Assembly: GCA_044508835.1 (NCBI GenBank)
Contig: JBIQHD010000003.1
Coordinates: 186,001-250,000 of the forward strand
Length of the DNA: 64,000 nucleotides
Origin: JAKFDI01 sp044508835
Lineage (GTDB): Bacteria; Pseudomonadota; Gammaproteobacteria; Burkholderiales; Burkholderiaceae_C
Direction of reading: 5' to 3'
Positions 45,024-54,240 of this stretch are shown here, in pieces. How positions within the stretch are numbered: the stretch's first letter is position 1; every line of letters begins with the position of its first letter. The translations under genes were made by a program, and so were the position numbers. The notes below the pieces were generated by a model, which was not told where the DNA came from, searched no databases, and was given only the letters and a program-made list of their open reading frames with translations.

Positions 45024-46091
45024 ATGAACGAACTCGAACACCAGCTCGACTACCCGCTGGGCGACACCCTGCCGCCGCTGGGCACCACGATCGAACTGGC
45101 GCCGGGCGTGCGGTGGCTGCGCATGGTGCTGCCCTTCGCGCTCGACCACATCAACCTGTGGCTGCTGCGCGACCGCATCGGCGGCCGCGAGGGCTGGAGC
45201 ATCGTCGACTGCGGCATCTCGAGCGACACCACGCGCGCCGCGTGGGAGCAGGTGTTCGCGAACGAGCTCGGCGGCCTGCCGGTGCTGCGCGTCATCGTCA
45301 CGCACATGCACCCCGACCACGTGGGCCTGGCCGACTGGCTGACGAAGCGCTGGTCCACCGACGCGCACGAATGCCGCCTGTGGATGAGCGCCACCGACTT
45401 CAACGCCGCGCGCACCGCCTGCGCGCCCGGCGCCAAGGCGGCCGTGCTCACGCCGCAGTTCGCGCAGGCGCACGGCATCACCGACCAGGAGGCGATCGAG
45501 AAGCTGAAGGCCCGCGGCAGCCACTTCGCGAGCCTGGTGCCCGCCATGCCCGAGCGCTTCGCCCGCCTGCTCGGCGGCGACGTGCTGCGCATCGGCGACC
45601 ACGACTGGACCTGCCACGCCGGCTACGGCCACGCGCCCGAGCACATGTCGCTGCACTGCCCGGCCCTGGGCGTGCTGATCTCCGGCGACATGGTGCTGCC
45701 GCGCATCTCCACCAACGTGGGCGTGAACGACACCGAGCCCGAGGGCAACCCGCTGCGGCGCTACCTCGCCTCGATCGAGCGCATGCGCGCCCTGCCCGCC
45801 GACACGCTGGTGCTGCCCTCGCACGGCCGGCCCTTCCGCGGCCTGCACACGCGCATCGACCAGCTGAAGGCGCACCACGACGAGCGCTTCGCCGAGGTGA
45901 TGCACGCCTGCGCCGAGGCGCCGCAGAGCGCGGCCGACCTGCTCTCCGTGCTGTTCAAGCGCAAGCTCGACCTGCACCAGACCACCTTCGCGATGGGCGA
46001 ATCGATCGCCCACCTGAACGCGCTGTGGCTGGACGGGCGGCTGACCCGCGCGGTCGACGCCCAGGGCGTCTACCGCTTCTCGCCCGCCTGA
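45024..46091 (+). CDS. metallo-beta-lactamase-fold hydrolase
   Basis: A 355-residue MBL-fold protein. THMHPDHVG (93-101) provides the first metal ligands, CHAGYGHAPEHMSLHC a further His and ISGDMVLPR the bridging Asp. Members include thioesterases and glyoxalase II. The gene is divergent from liuR with 68 bases between, and has AAAGGA before ATG 45024. This position next to a LiuR-type gene suggests an acyl-CoA or acyl-glutathione thioesterase role, but that is inference. Its stop lies seven bases from the convergent hmuV end. Confidence 0.88.
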   Translation: MNELEHQLDYPLGDTLPPLGTTIELAPGVRWLRMVLPFALDHINLWLLRDRIGGREGWSIVDCGISSDTTRAAWEQVFANELGGLPVLRVIVTHMHPDHVGLADWLTKRWSTDAHECRLWMSATDFNAARTACAPGAKAAVLTPQFAQAHGITDQEAIEKLKARGSHFASLVPAMPERFARLLGGDVLRIGDHDWTCHAGYGHAPEHMSLHCPALGVLISGDMVLPRISTNVGVNDTEPEGNPLRRYLASIERMRALPADTLVLPSHGRPFRGLHTRIDQLKAHHDERFAEVMHACAEAPQSAADLLSVLFKRKLDLHQTTFAMGESIAHLNALWLDGRLTRAVDAQGVYRFSPA

Positions 46092-46097
46092 GGCGCG

Positions 46098-46895
46098 TCA
46101 GGCCGCCTCGCGCGAGAACAGCACCAGCGGCTGCCCCGGCGCCTCGGGGTGGTCCATCACGCGTGCCGGCAGGCCGTAGACCGCCTGCAGGTTCGCCGGC
46201 GTGAGCACCTTCGCCGGCGCGCCCTGCGCCACCTCGCGCCCCTGCGCCAGCAGCAGCAGCCGGTCGCACCAGGCGGCGGCGAGGTTGACGTCGTGCAGCA
46301 CCACCAGCACGGCGACGCCCGCCTCCCGCGCCAGCGCGGACACCGCCCGCAGCAGCGCGATCTGGTGGCGCGGGTCGAGGCTGGCGGTGGGCTCGTCGAG
46401 GAAGAGCACGCGGTACTCGCCCTCCGGGCGGCCCGCCAGCAGTTGCACCAGCGTGCGCGCGAACTGCACGCGCTGCTGCTCGCCGCCCGACAGCGTGCCG
46501 TAGCGGCGGTCGATCAGGCCCTGTACGTCGGCCAGCGCGAGCGCGCGCTCGACCAGCGCGTCCAGCGACGCCGGCGTCAATTCCGGAAACGGGTAGCCGC
46601 CCATCTCGACCACCGTGCGCACGCCGAGCTCGAAGGCGAGCGAGGGCGACTGCGGCAGCACCGCGCGGCGGCGCGCCAGCGCCGGCGAGGTCCACCGGTG
46701 CAGCGGCCGGCCGTCCAGGCTGACGCCGCCCGCGGCGGCGCGCAGCTCGCCGGCCAGCGTGGCGAGCAGCGAGGTCTTGCCCGCGCCGTTGGCGCCGAGC
46801 ACGCCCAGCACCTCGCCCGCGGGCAATGCGAGCGAGACGTCCGACAGCACGGTGCGCCCGCCGCGCGCGCAGCCCAGGCGATCGGCGGCGAGCAT
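46098..46895 (-). CDS. hmuV: haem ABC transporter ATP-binding protein HmuV
   Basis: A 265-residue ABC ATPase. Walker A GANGAGKTS, signature TLSGGEQQR, Walker B VLFLDEPTASLD and the H-loop VVLHDVN are present; the last resembles FecE/HmuV proteins. It drives haem import through HmuU. The start overlaps the hmuU stop by one base. The full gene set in the operon supports haem rather than cobalamin or siderophore. Confidence 0.93.
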   Translation of the reverse strand: MLAADRLGCARGGRTVLSDVSLALPAGEVLGVLGANGAGKTSLLATLAGELRAAAGGVSLDGRPLHRWTSPALARRRAVLPQSPSLAFELGVRTVVEMGGYPFPELTPASLDALVERALALADVQGLIDRRYGTLSGGEQQRVQFARTLVQLLAGRPEGEYRVLFLDEPTASLDPRHQIALLRAVSALAREAGVAVLVVLHDVNLAAAWCDRLLLLAQGREVAQGAPAKVLTPANLQAVYGLPARVMDHPEAPGQPLVLFSREAA

Positions 46896-47932
46896 CAGCG
46901 CGTGCCCCGCCGCGCCAGCAGCCACAGCAGGAACGGCCCGCCGACCAGGCTGGTGACGATGCCGATGGGCAGCTCGGCCGGGATCACCACCAGGCGCGCC
47001 AGCCAGTCGGCCAGCGTCAGCGCGATGGCGCCGCCCACCACGGTGAGGGGCAGCAGCCAGCGGTGGTCGGCGCCCATCGTCAGGCGCACGAGATGGGGCA
47101 CGACCAGGCCGACGAAGACGATGGTGCCGCTCACCGCCACCAGCGGCCCGACCAGCAGCGCGCTCAGCACGATCAGCCGCCGGCGCAGCGGCTCGAGCGC
47201 ATAGCCCAGGTGCAGCGCCTCGCGCTCGCCCAGCAGCAGCGCGTTCATCGCGCGCCAGTCGCGCAGCAGCAGCGCGCACATCAGCGCCACCCACGGCGAG
47301 ATCCACGCCAGCATCTCCCAGCTCGCGCCGGCGAGGCTGCCCATGTTCCAGAAGGTCAGCGTGCGCAGCTGGGTGTCGTTGGCCTGGGTCGTGAACAGGC
47401 CGATCAGGCTGGCGCAGACCGCGTTGATCGCGATGCCGGCCAGCAGCACGCCGGCCACGCCGGGCTGGTGGCGGCCGAGGCGGTACGCGAGCAGGGTGGC
47501 GAGCAGGCTGCCGACGAAGGCGGCCGGCGCGATGGCCCACAGCCCCCCGGCGTTCAGCACGATGGCCGCCACCGCGCCCAGCGCGCCGCCGAGCGAGATG
47601 CCGATCAGCCCCGGCTCGGCCAGCGGGTTGCGGAACAGCGCCTGCATCGCCGCGCCCGAGACCGCCAGGCCCGCGCCCACCACGATGGCGAACGCCAGGC
47701 GCGGCAGCCGCACTTCGAGCAGCACGTTGCGCCACAGCGCCTCCTCGCCGCCGGCCGGCGGCGCGAACAGCAGCGCCGGGATGCGCGCCATCGGGATCGA
47801 GACGGCGCCGCTGGACGCCGAGGCCAGCGCCAGCACGAGCAGCGCGAGCGCGAGCCCCGCCAGCACACGGGCGGGCGTGAGGCGCGGGCGCAGGCTGCCG
47901 GTCGCCGCCCGGATCAGCGGAGCCGCCGGCAT
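46895..47932 (-). CDS. hmuU: haem ABC transporter permease HmuU (FecCD family)
   Basis: A 345-residue permease with about nine to ten helices. It has the FecCD-type features GAGLAVSGAAMQALFRNPLAE and GLVVPHLVRLTMGADHRWLL. It moves haem from HmuT across the inner membrane. It lies between hmuT (one base gap) and hmuV (one base overlap), giving tight coupling. Confidence 0.93.
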   Translation of the reverse strand: MPAAPLIRAATGSLRPRLTPARVLAGLALALLVLALASASSGAVSIPMARIPALLFAPPAGGEEALWRNVLLEVRLPRLAFAIVVGAGLAVSGAAMQALFRNPLAEPGLIGISLGGALGAVAAIVLNAGGLWAIAPAAFVGSLLATLLAYRLGRHQPGVAGVLLAGIAINAVCASLIGLFTTQANDTQLRTLTFWNMGSLAGASWEMLAWISPWVALMCALLLRDWRAMNALLLGEREALHLGYALEPLRRRLIVLSALLVGPLVAVSGTIVFVGLVVPHLVRLTMGADHRWLLPLTVVGGAIALTLADWLARLVVIPAELPIGIVTSLVGGPFLLWLLARRGTR

Positions 47933-47933
47933 G

Positions 47934-48701
47934 TCACGGCTTCGCGGCCGGCGTCACCGCGATGCCGGGCTGGGCGACGAAGGCGTCGAGACCGCCGCTG
48001 GCGGCGACCGACATCGTGGTCGTCACGATCACGTCGGGCGCGAGCGCCGCCGCCCCTTCCGCGGAAATCGGCTTGTAGCCGCGCTCGCCGCCGAGCACGT
48101 TGGTCGCGCCGGCGAGCCGGATCATCGCGTCGGCCGCCGTCTCGCGGCCCGCGCCTTCGAGCTTGCCGGTGCGGCTGCTGACCAGCAGCACGCGCTGGCC
48201 GCCGGGCTCCCGCGCCATGTGGCGGATCTCTTCGCGGATCTGCCCGACCAGCGCCTCGGCCTGCGCCTGGCGGCCGAGCGCGGCGGCGGCGCCCTCGATG
48301 CGCTGCTCCAGGGCATCGACCGTCGGCGCCGAGGGCAGCACCACCACGCGCCGGCCGAGGCGGCGCAGCTGCGCCAGCGCCTGCGGCGGGCCGGCCTGGT
48401 CGGAGGCCAGCACCAGGTCGGGCCGCAGGCTCGCCACGCCCTCGATCGAGAAGCCGCGGTAGTAGCCGACCCGGGGCAGCCGCGTGGCCGCCTCGGGGTA
48501 GAGGCTGGAATCGTCCACGCCGACGAGCCGGTCGCCCGCGCCGAGCGCATAGACGATCTCGGTCACCGTACCGCCCAGGCTGACGACGCGCGTGGCCGCC
48601 GCTGCGGCCTGCGCCTGCGACCGCCACGGCAGCAGTGCCGCGGCGCCGAGCAGGGCCAGGGCAGCACGGCGCTCGATGGCGCCTGCGTGCATCGCCCTCA
48701 T
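47934..48701 (-). CDS. hmuT: haem-binding periplasmic protein HmuT
   Basis: A 255-residue class III periplasmic binding protein. The signal region RRAALALLGAAALLPWRSQAQA precedes RVVSLGGTVTEIVYALGAGDRLVGVD, the usual start of HmuT, and the haem ligand Tyr is probably in RVGYYRGFSIEG. No lipobox is evident. It delivers haem to HmuUV. The start overlaps the hmuS stop by four bases. Confidence 0.93.
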   Translation of the reverse strand: MRAMHAGAIERRAALALLGAAALLPWRSQAQAAAAATRVVSLGGTVTEIVYALGAGDRLVGVDDSSLYPEAATRLPRVGYYRGFSIEGVASLRPDLVLASDQAGPPQALAQLRRLGRRVVVLPSAPTVDALEQRIEGAAAALGRQAQAEALVGQIREEIRHMAREPGGQRVLLVSSRTGKLEGAGRETAADAMIRLAGATNVLGGERGYKPISAEGAAALAPDVIVTTTMSVAASGGLDAFVAQPGIAVTPAAKP

Positions 48702-49732
48702 GCCGCCAGCGGCTGCGCGCACAGGTCCAGCATCAGCCGGCGCCAGTCGGGAAGCTCCGGCTTGCCCGGCTTGCGCTCGCCGAAGAACTGCACGACGAGC
48801 TCGTCGCCGGCATAGCCCTCCAGCGAGGTCACCCAGCCGTCGCTGGTGGGCTTGTTCACGACCCAGCAGGAGGTGATGGCCTCGGTGTCCAGGTGCAGGT
48901 TGAACTTCGGGTCGAGCACGTTGAACCAGCGGCCGGTGCGCACCAGCTTGTGCACCGGGCCAGTGTGGATCTGCACCATGCCGCGGTTGCCGACGAAGCA
49001 CATGATCGACAGCCCGCTGGCCGCGGCCGACTGCAGCACCTGCTCGATGACCTCGCCCGGCACCTGCTGGGCCAGGTCGGCCCCGCCCGCGCGCAGCGCC
49101 CCCAGGCGCGTGACCTTGAATTTGCGCAGCATGGGGAAGAACTCGTGCGTGTCCTGCATGGCGAGCCAGTGCGCGCGCAGGGCGGCCGGGTCGGCGGCCT
49201 CGTCGGCGCCGTCGGCCGGCGGCGCGGGTTCCACGCGCGGCGGCGTCTTCTGCGGCCGGGCGTGGCGCGCGACGTAGGCGTCCCAGGCCGCGCCGTCGGT
49301 GGCCTCGGTGCGGTACACCTTGTGCACCGCCTCGCCCGACTGGTCGAAGAACTGCAGGCTTTGCCGGCCGTTCTCCGTCACGGCGTAGGCGAAGCGCCAG
49401 CAGCCGAAGAACACGCGCAGGTCGATGTCCGGCCCGAGCACCAGCCCGACCGGCCCCTCGGCCTGGATGTCGAGGTAGGCGCCGTGGCGCTCGTGCACGC
49501 ACCAGTCGTTGCGCGACAGCGCCATCACCTCGCCCAGCGCGCCCAGGCCGCGGAACAGCGCCTGCATGCTGTCGGCGCCGAGTTCCACCGACTCGACGCC
49601 GCAGCCGGCGGCCACCAGCTCGGCCTCGCTCGCGCCCAGGCGCTCGGCCCGTTCGCGCATGCGCAGCTTGGGTTGCTCGGCGACGAGCGCGTCGTGGCGC
49701 GCCCGCAGGTCGGAGAAGACGGCATCGGTCAT
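48698..49732 (-). CDS. hmuS: haem-handling protein HmuS
   Basis: A 344-residue HemS/HmuS-type protein with two structural repeats. Family features are LGALGEVMALSRNDWCVHERHG in the first half and FVGNRGMVQIHTGPVHKLVRTG in the second, where His residues bind haem. It takes up haem in the cytoplasm and may break it down or pass it on. Start ATG 49732 follows AGGAAG. Confidence 0.95.
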   Translation of the reverse strand: MTDAVFSDLRARHDALVAEQPKLRMRERAERLGASEAELVAAGCGVESVELGADSMQALFRGLGALGEVMALSRNDWCVHERHGAYLDIQAEGPVGLVLGPDIDLRVFFGCWRFAYAVTENGRQSLQFFDQSGEAVHKVYRTEATDGAAWDAYVARHARPQKTPPRVEPAPPADGADEAADPAALRAHWLAMQDTHEFFPMLRKFKVTRLGALRAGGADLAQQVPGEVIEQVLQSAAASGLSIMCFVGNRGMVQIHTGPVHKLVRTGRWFNVLDPKFNLHLDTEAITSCWVVNKPTSDGWVTSLEGYAGDELVVQFFGERKPGKPELPDWRRLMLDLCAQPLAA

Positions 49733-49776
49733 GGCTTGCTTCCTGGCTGGCTATGGTCGTTCATGGACGGCGGGCT

Positions 49777-51054
49777 TCAGTTCGACGGCTGCAGGTCGTA
49801 CTGGATGGTCCACGTCTGCTGGCCGTTGTAGGCCGGCGTGGCGGGCGCGTACTCGATCTTGGTCAGGCGGAAGCGCGCGTAGCCCGTGCCCTCGCCGGTG
49901 CGCACCAGGGCGGCCTGCTGGTCGTTGGCCGAGAGCATGTGCTGCGACAGGCCCGCGGGCGCCACGGCGTTGGTCGGGTAGTAGGTGTACCAGCCGTAGC
50001 TCAGCGGTTGCGGGTAGGTGCCGGTGTAGGCGGGCGACAGCGGCGAGCTGGTCGTGTCCTTCTTCCAGGCGTTGGCGTTGGCCGGCACGGCGATGTCGCC
50101 GGCGGTCAGCTCGGCCAGCGTGTCGGCGGCGTTCGTCGTGGCCGTGAACTTGGCCGCCACGGGCGTGGTGCCGTCGGCCTCGTAGAAGCCGGCGGGCGTC
50201 TTGCCGACGAAGCCGGCCACCTTGGCGCTGCCGGACTCGCCGCCGTTGAGCTTGATGTTGTAGCGGTTGAAGGCGATGTGCCACGTGCCCGCCTCGGTGC
50301 TCACGGCGCCGGCGGCGAGGTCGTAGTAGACCCAGCCGGCGCTCGCGTCGACCGTGTCGCTGCGCACGGTGCCGCCCGCGCGGTCGACCCAGCGGAAGCT
50401 CGGGTGGCCCGAGGCGGTGCCGCCGGCGCCGCCGTAGTAGCCGGTGACCTGCAGGGCGTACACCGGGCTCGCGGGCGTGCCCACCGCGTCGGCCGCGGCG
50501 CTGTCGGTGGTGATGAGGAAGACGCGGAAGTTCGGATAGAGGCTGTGGTCGGACGCCGTGCCCGTCACGCCGTACTCGAAGGCCGACGACTGGATGCCGT
50601 TGCTGCCGGTGAAGACGCTCGCCACCGAGTCGGCGAGGAACACGTTGGCGGGGATCACGTCGCCGCTGACGGGGTCGGTCGTGCCGTTCTGCCAGGCCAG
50701 CAGCTCCTCCCAGGTGTGGTCGAACGGGCCGCCGAAGGCGCCGCCCTTGCCGCTGCCGTCGGCGCTGCTGGTGCCGCTGTTGGACCACAGGGTCGCCGTG
50801 CGGCCGCCGCTCTTGACCTTGATGTCCCAGGCGCTGCCGGTGCAGCCCGCCACCTCGGCCTTGGCGTCGAAGTCGTAGCAGACCTCCGAGCCCGACGCCG
50901 GCAGCGCGAACTGCCATTCGCCGGACTGGGTGAACTTGTTGTCGTCGCCGGCCGGCGGCGGCGTGTCGTCGCTGCCGCCGCCGCCTCCGCAGGCGGCCAG
51001 CAGCAGGGTCAGGGCGGCCACGCCCAGGGCGGGGATCGATCGGGTCGGCGTCAT
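49777..51054 (-). CDS. HmuY-like haem-binding lipoprotein with two tandem domains
   Basis: A 425-residue lipoprotein with lipobox LLAAC (Cys22) and a Gly/Ser/Asp spacer. Two similar halves follow. The first (about 45-225) contains VCYDFDAKAEV, AWDIKVKSGG, then VYALQVTGYYG. The second (about 245-420) contains WVYYDLAAG, TWHIAFNRYNIKLNGG and GYARFRLTKIEYA. The W-(D/H)-I and N-R-Y-(D/N)-I-K-x-N-G-G patterns are those of the HmuY family, whose best known member takes haem from host proteins. The usual size is about 200 residues, so this is a duplicated form. It lies between the TonB receptor and hmuS. Start ATG 51054 follows GGAGA. Confidence 0.85.
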   Translation of the reverse strand: MTPTRSIPALGVAALTLLLAACGGGGGSDDTPPPAGDDNKFTQSGEWQFALPASGSEVCYDFDAKAEVAGCTGSAWDIKVKSGGRTATLWSNSGTSSADGSGKGGAFGGPFDHTWEELLAWQNGTTDPVSGDVIPANVFLADSVASVFTGSNGIQSSAFEYGVTGTASDHSLYPNFRVFLITTDSAAADAVGTPASPVYALQVTGYYGGAGGTASGHPSFRWVDRAGGTVRSDTVDASAGWVYYDLAAGAVSTEAGTWHIAFNRYNIKLNGGESGSAKVAGFVGKTPAGFYEADGTTPVAAKFTATTNAADTLAELTAGDIAVPANANAWKKDTTSSPLSPAYTGTYPQPLSYGWYTYYPTNAVAPAGLSQHMLSANDQQAALVRTGEGTGYARFRLTKIEYAPATPAYNGQQTWTIQYDLQPSN

Positions 51055-51098
51055 GGTCAGGTCTCCGGGTGTCGAAAGGGGTTGGGGGGTGGAAGCGG

Positions 51099-53147
51099 TC
51101 AGCGCGCCTCGCCGAAGCGATAGCTCACGCCGAGATAGACGAAGCGGCCGGACAGCGGCCCGAAATCGTTCGGGTCGGCGAAGTCGCGCTGCCGCCCGGT
51201 CAGGTTGTTGATGCCGGCGAAGGCGGTGAGGCCGCGTCCGAGCGACTGGTTCAGCGCCACGTCCAGCGTGGCCCACGACGGCGAGCGCGCCTGGCTGCCG
51301 CTGGCCACGAGCTCGCTGCTCTGGTAGCGCCCGCGCAGCGACAGCGTGGTGTCCTCGTGCGGCTTCCAGTCCAGGCCCAGGCGCGCCATGTCGCGCGGGC
51401 GGCGGGTGAGCTCGCCGCCGAGGTCGAGGTCGCGGGTGCGCGTGTAGGTGTAGGCGGCGCTCAGCGACAGTGCCTTCGTCGCCTGCCAGGTCAGCGCCGT
51501 CTCGATGCCGCTGGTGCGCGCGCGCGCCACGTTGCGGTAGGTGTAGACGGCCACGCCGTTGACCGTCGTGACGTTGTTCATGTCGGTCTGGATCAGGTCT
51601 TCCACGTCGTTGTGGAAGGCGTTGACCTCGACGGTGAGGCGCTTGTCCAGGCTGAGCGTGCCGCCGAGCTGGAAGCTGTCGGACGACTCGGGCTTGAGCC
51701 GCGGGTTGCCCACGACCATGTAGCCGAGCGCACTGTGGTCGAACAGGAAGTGCCGCTCCTTCAGGTTGGGCACGCGGTAGCCCTGGCCGTAGGCGGCGCG
51801 CAGCACACCGGTCCAGCGCTCGCCGCGCAGCAGGTGCGCCTTGAGCGCGGCCTTGGGCGCGACGTGGCCGCCGAAGTCGGAGTCGTCCTGCCAGCGCAGG
51901 CCCAGCAGCAGCTCCCAGGTGTCGTCGAACAGGATGTCGTTCTGCACGAACAGCTCGCGGCTGCTGCGCTTGGCCGAGCCGTTGCCTTCGAGCTCGGCCA
52001 CGCCGTCGACGGTCTGCATCAGGCGCTCTTCGTGCAGGTCGGCGCCGAACTGCCACAGCTGGCGGCGCCAGGCCGGCAGGTCGACCTGCGCCGTGAGGTG
52101 GCGGGTGCGCTGGTCGGCGAGGCGGTCGCCGACCTGGGCGCTGTTGGAGAAGGCGCGCGAGTGGCTGTCGTAGCGCTCGTCCACGCCCTTGACCTGCGCG
52201 CGCAGGCCGTTGCCGAAGGTCCACTGCCCGCCGGCGCCGAGGCGGTCGCGGGTGATGGCCTCGAACTTGCGCTGCGGCACGTTGTTGGGCGGCACGTAGT
52301 AGAGGTAGCGCTGCTCGTCGTCCTCGGTGTAGCGGCCGGCGTCGAGCCAGAACTCGCCCACCCGGGACGGCAGCCAGGCCATGCGCGCGGCGATCTGCCG
52401 GCGCTGCACCGCGTCGCCCTGGCGCGACCAGGCGGCGGGGTCGACGCCGAAGCCGTCGTCCTTGAGCGTGTCGCCCGTCAGCCGCAGGCGCAGCGTCTCG
52501 CTGCCCCCTTCGAGGCGCACGCGTGCATGGCGGCTGGCCGGGTGGCCCGAGCCGCCGGAGGCGTTCTGGCTGCCGCGGCTGCCGGCATCGAGCGCCGCCG
52601 CGCCCGAGAACCCCGGCTCGATGCGGCGCGTGATGACGTTGATCACCCCGCCCATCGCCGAGCTGCCGTACTGCGCGGAGGTGGCGCCCTTGACCACCTC
52701 GATGTGGTCGATGTCGCCGATCAGGTACTGGCTCAGGTCGACCGTCGACCCGGTGCTGGCGGTGATGGGCAGGCCGTCGATCAGCACCAGCACCTGGTCG
52801 CTGGTCAGCCCCTGCAGCGAGACCTCGTAGCCGGACTTGCCGCGCACCTCGCGCATCTGCAGGCCGGGCACGTTCTCCAGCGCCTGCTTCAGCGTGCGCG
52901 CGTGGGTGCGCGCGATCTCCTCGCGCGTGACGAGCTCGGTGCGCACCGGCGTGTCCTCGACGGTCTTCTCGGTGCGCGTGGCGGTGACGACCACCGGCGA
53001 CAGCGTGGTCGCCGCCTCCTGCGCGCGCGCCGGCTGCGCCGCCAGCACGACGGGCAGGGCCGACACCGCGCCCGTGCCGATCCAGGCGGCCCACCGGCAG
53101 GTCAGCGCACGCAGCGCAGGCGGGAAAAAGTGCACGGTGGTTGCCAA
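51099..53147 (-). CDS. hmuR: TonB-dependent haem/haemoglobin receptor
   Basis: A 682-residue outer-membrane receptor. After a signal peptide (ending VVLAAQPARAQ) come the TonB box region VVVTATRTEKTVEDTP, the plug with VLVLIDGLPITAST and VVKGATSAQYGSSAMGGVIN, and the barrel. The haem-receptor motifs appear as YRVPNLKERHF and GNPRLKPESS with a His between them. It ends VYLGVSYRFGEAR. The start is uncertain: TTG 53147 is the first in frame and GTG 53135 is an alternative, and neither has a good ribosome-binding site. A Fur-box-like site lies just upstream. It is first in the operon with HmuY-like, S, T, U and V. Confidence 0.92.
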   Translation of the reverse strand: MATTVHFFPPALRALTCRWAAWIGTGAVSALPVVLAAQPARAQEAATTLSPVVVTATRTEKTVEDTPVRTELVTREEIARTHARTLKQALENVPGLQMREVRGKSGYEVSLQGLTSDQVLVLIDGLPITASTGSTVDLSQYLIGDIDHIEVVKGATSAQYGSSAMGGVINVITRRIEPGFSGAAALDAGSRGSQNASGGSGHPASRHARVRLEGGSETLRLRLTGDTLKDDGFGVDPAAWSRQGDAVQRRQIAARMAWLPSRVGEFWLDAGRYTEDDEQRYLYYVPPNNVPQRKFEAITRDRLGAGGQWTFGNGLRAQVKGVDERYDSHSRAFSNSAQVGDRLADQRTRHLTAQVDLPAWRRQLWQFGADLHEERLMQTVDGVAELEGNGSAKRSSRELFVQNDILFDDTWELLLGLRWQDDSDFGGHVAPKAALKAHLLRGERWTGVLRAAYGQGYRVPNLKERHFLFDHSALGYMVVGNPRLKPESSDSFQLGGTLSLDKRLTVEVNAFHNDVEDLIQTDMNNVTTVNGVAVYTYRNVARARTSGIETALTWQATKALSLSAAYTYTRTRDLDLGGELTRRPRDMARLGLDWKPHEDTTLSLRGRYQSSELVASGSQARSPSWATLDVALNQSLGRGLTAFAGINNLTGRQRDFADPNDFGPLSGRFVYLGVSYRFGEAR

Positions 53148-53174
53148 TCGTCAAACATTGTTCAAAACACAAAT

Positions 53175-53193
53175 GATAATGATTCTTATTTAC
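53175..53193. promoter_or_regulatory. Fur-box-like site upstream of the haem operon
   Basis: GATAATGATTCTTATTTAC matches the 19-base Fur consensus at 14 positions, with the first nine bases identical. It lies about 30 bases before the receptor's start in an AT-rich patch that stands out from its GC-rich surroundings. It predicts repression of the operon when iron is ample. Confidence 0.82.
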
Positions 53194-53356
53194 TTGAGCA
53201 ACCGGGGCGACCCGGGCGCGGCAGCGCAGGCCGCGCGCGGCGGGCGGCAGGGAGAGGCAGCAGTCCGCGGGGACGGCCGTCCCGGCATGCCGCGAAGGCG
53301 GCGCGTGAAGGGTTCGCGCGGGCGCCGGCGGGTGCGGCGCCGGGCTCAGCCGAACC

Positions 53357-54229
53357 TCAGTCGAACACCGGCAGCACGTCGTCGCGGAGCGCGCCGCGGG
53401 CCTGCTCGTAGTCGGGCATCACCGAGCGCACCACGTCCCAGAAGCGCGGGCTGTGGTTCATCTCGCGCAGGTGCGCGAGCTCGTGGGCCACCACGTAGTC
53501 GATGGTCGACATCGCGAAGTGCACCAGCCGCCAGCTCAGGCGGATGGAGCCGTCGGCGCTGGCGCTGCCCCAGCGCGTCTGCGCCGACGACAGCGCGAGC
53601 CGGCGGTGGCGCACGCCGAGCTGCGCCGCGAAGTGCCGGCAGCGCTCCTCGAACACGCGGCGCGCCTGGCGCTGCAGCCAGCTCTGCACCGCGTCGCGGA
53701 TCTGCGCCGGCGCCGCGCTCTGCGGCAGGCCCAGGTGCAGGGTGAGCCGCGGCACGCCGGGCAGCGCCACGGCGTCGCTGTTGAGCACGGCGCCGGTGAC
53801 GCGCGGGTCGAGCACCACGATCACCGGCTCGCCGAGGAACGGGATCGACACGCCGTCGCGCCAGTCGACCCGCGCCGCCTGCTGGCGCTGCACGCGCTGC
53901 CGCTGCTCGGCGAGCTTGCGCAGGATCCACGGCGCCTTGTCGCGCAGCGCGGCCTCGATGTCGGCCACGCTCACCCATTTCGGCGCGTTCACCGACAGCC
54001 CCTCGGCGCCGACGATGAAGCCAATGCTGCGCCGACGCACGCGCTTGAGCGCATAGCCGATGGGGTGGCCCTGCAGGCCGATCTCGCGGTTCGCCTGCGG
54101 GTGGGTGAAGGCGGCGGGCGGCGGGGCGGCGGGCGCTACGGACGGCGCGGCGGCGGGAGGGGGCGCCGGCTCCGCCTCGCCGAACAGCGCGAGCTGCGCG
54201 GGATCGAAGGCGGCGGGGCGGCGCGGCAT
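53357..54229 (-). CDS. YgjP-like (SprT/M48-type) zinc metallopeptidase
   Basis: A 290-residue protein. An Ala/Pro-rich N terminus (1-45) is followed by a DUF45/YgjP domain. The zinc motif HELAHLREMNH is at 249-259, and RWGSASADGSIRLSWRL before it is conserved in the family. A protease activity is expected but little characterised. Start ATG 54229 is the best in frame; the gene follows plsC by about 11 bases and ends the housekeeping block on this side. Confidence 0.88.
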   Translation of the reverse strand: MPRRPAAFDPAQLALFGEAEPAPPPAAAPSVAPAAPPPAAFTHPQANREIGLQGHPIGYALKRVRRRSIGFIVGAEGLSVNAPKWVSVADIEAALRDKAPWILRKLAEQRQRVQRQQAARVDWRDGVSIPFLGEPVIVVLDPRVTGAVLNSDAVALPGVPRLTLHLGLPQSAAPAQIRDAVQSWLQRQARRVFEERCRHFAAQLGVRHRRLALSSAQTRWGSASADGSIRLSWRLVHFAMSTIDYVVAHELAHLREMNHSPRFWDVVRSVMPDYEQARGALRDDVLPVFD

Positions 54230-54240
54230 GGGCGCGAAGT

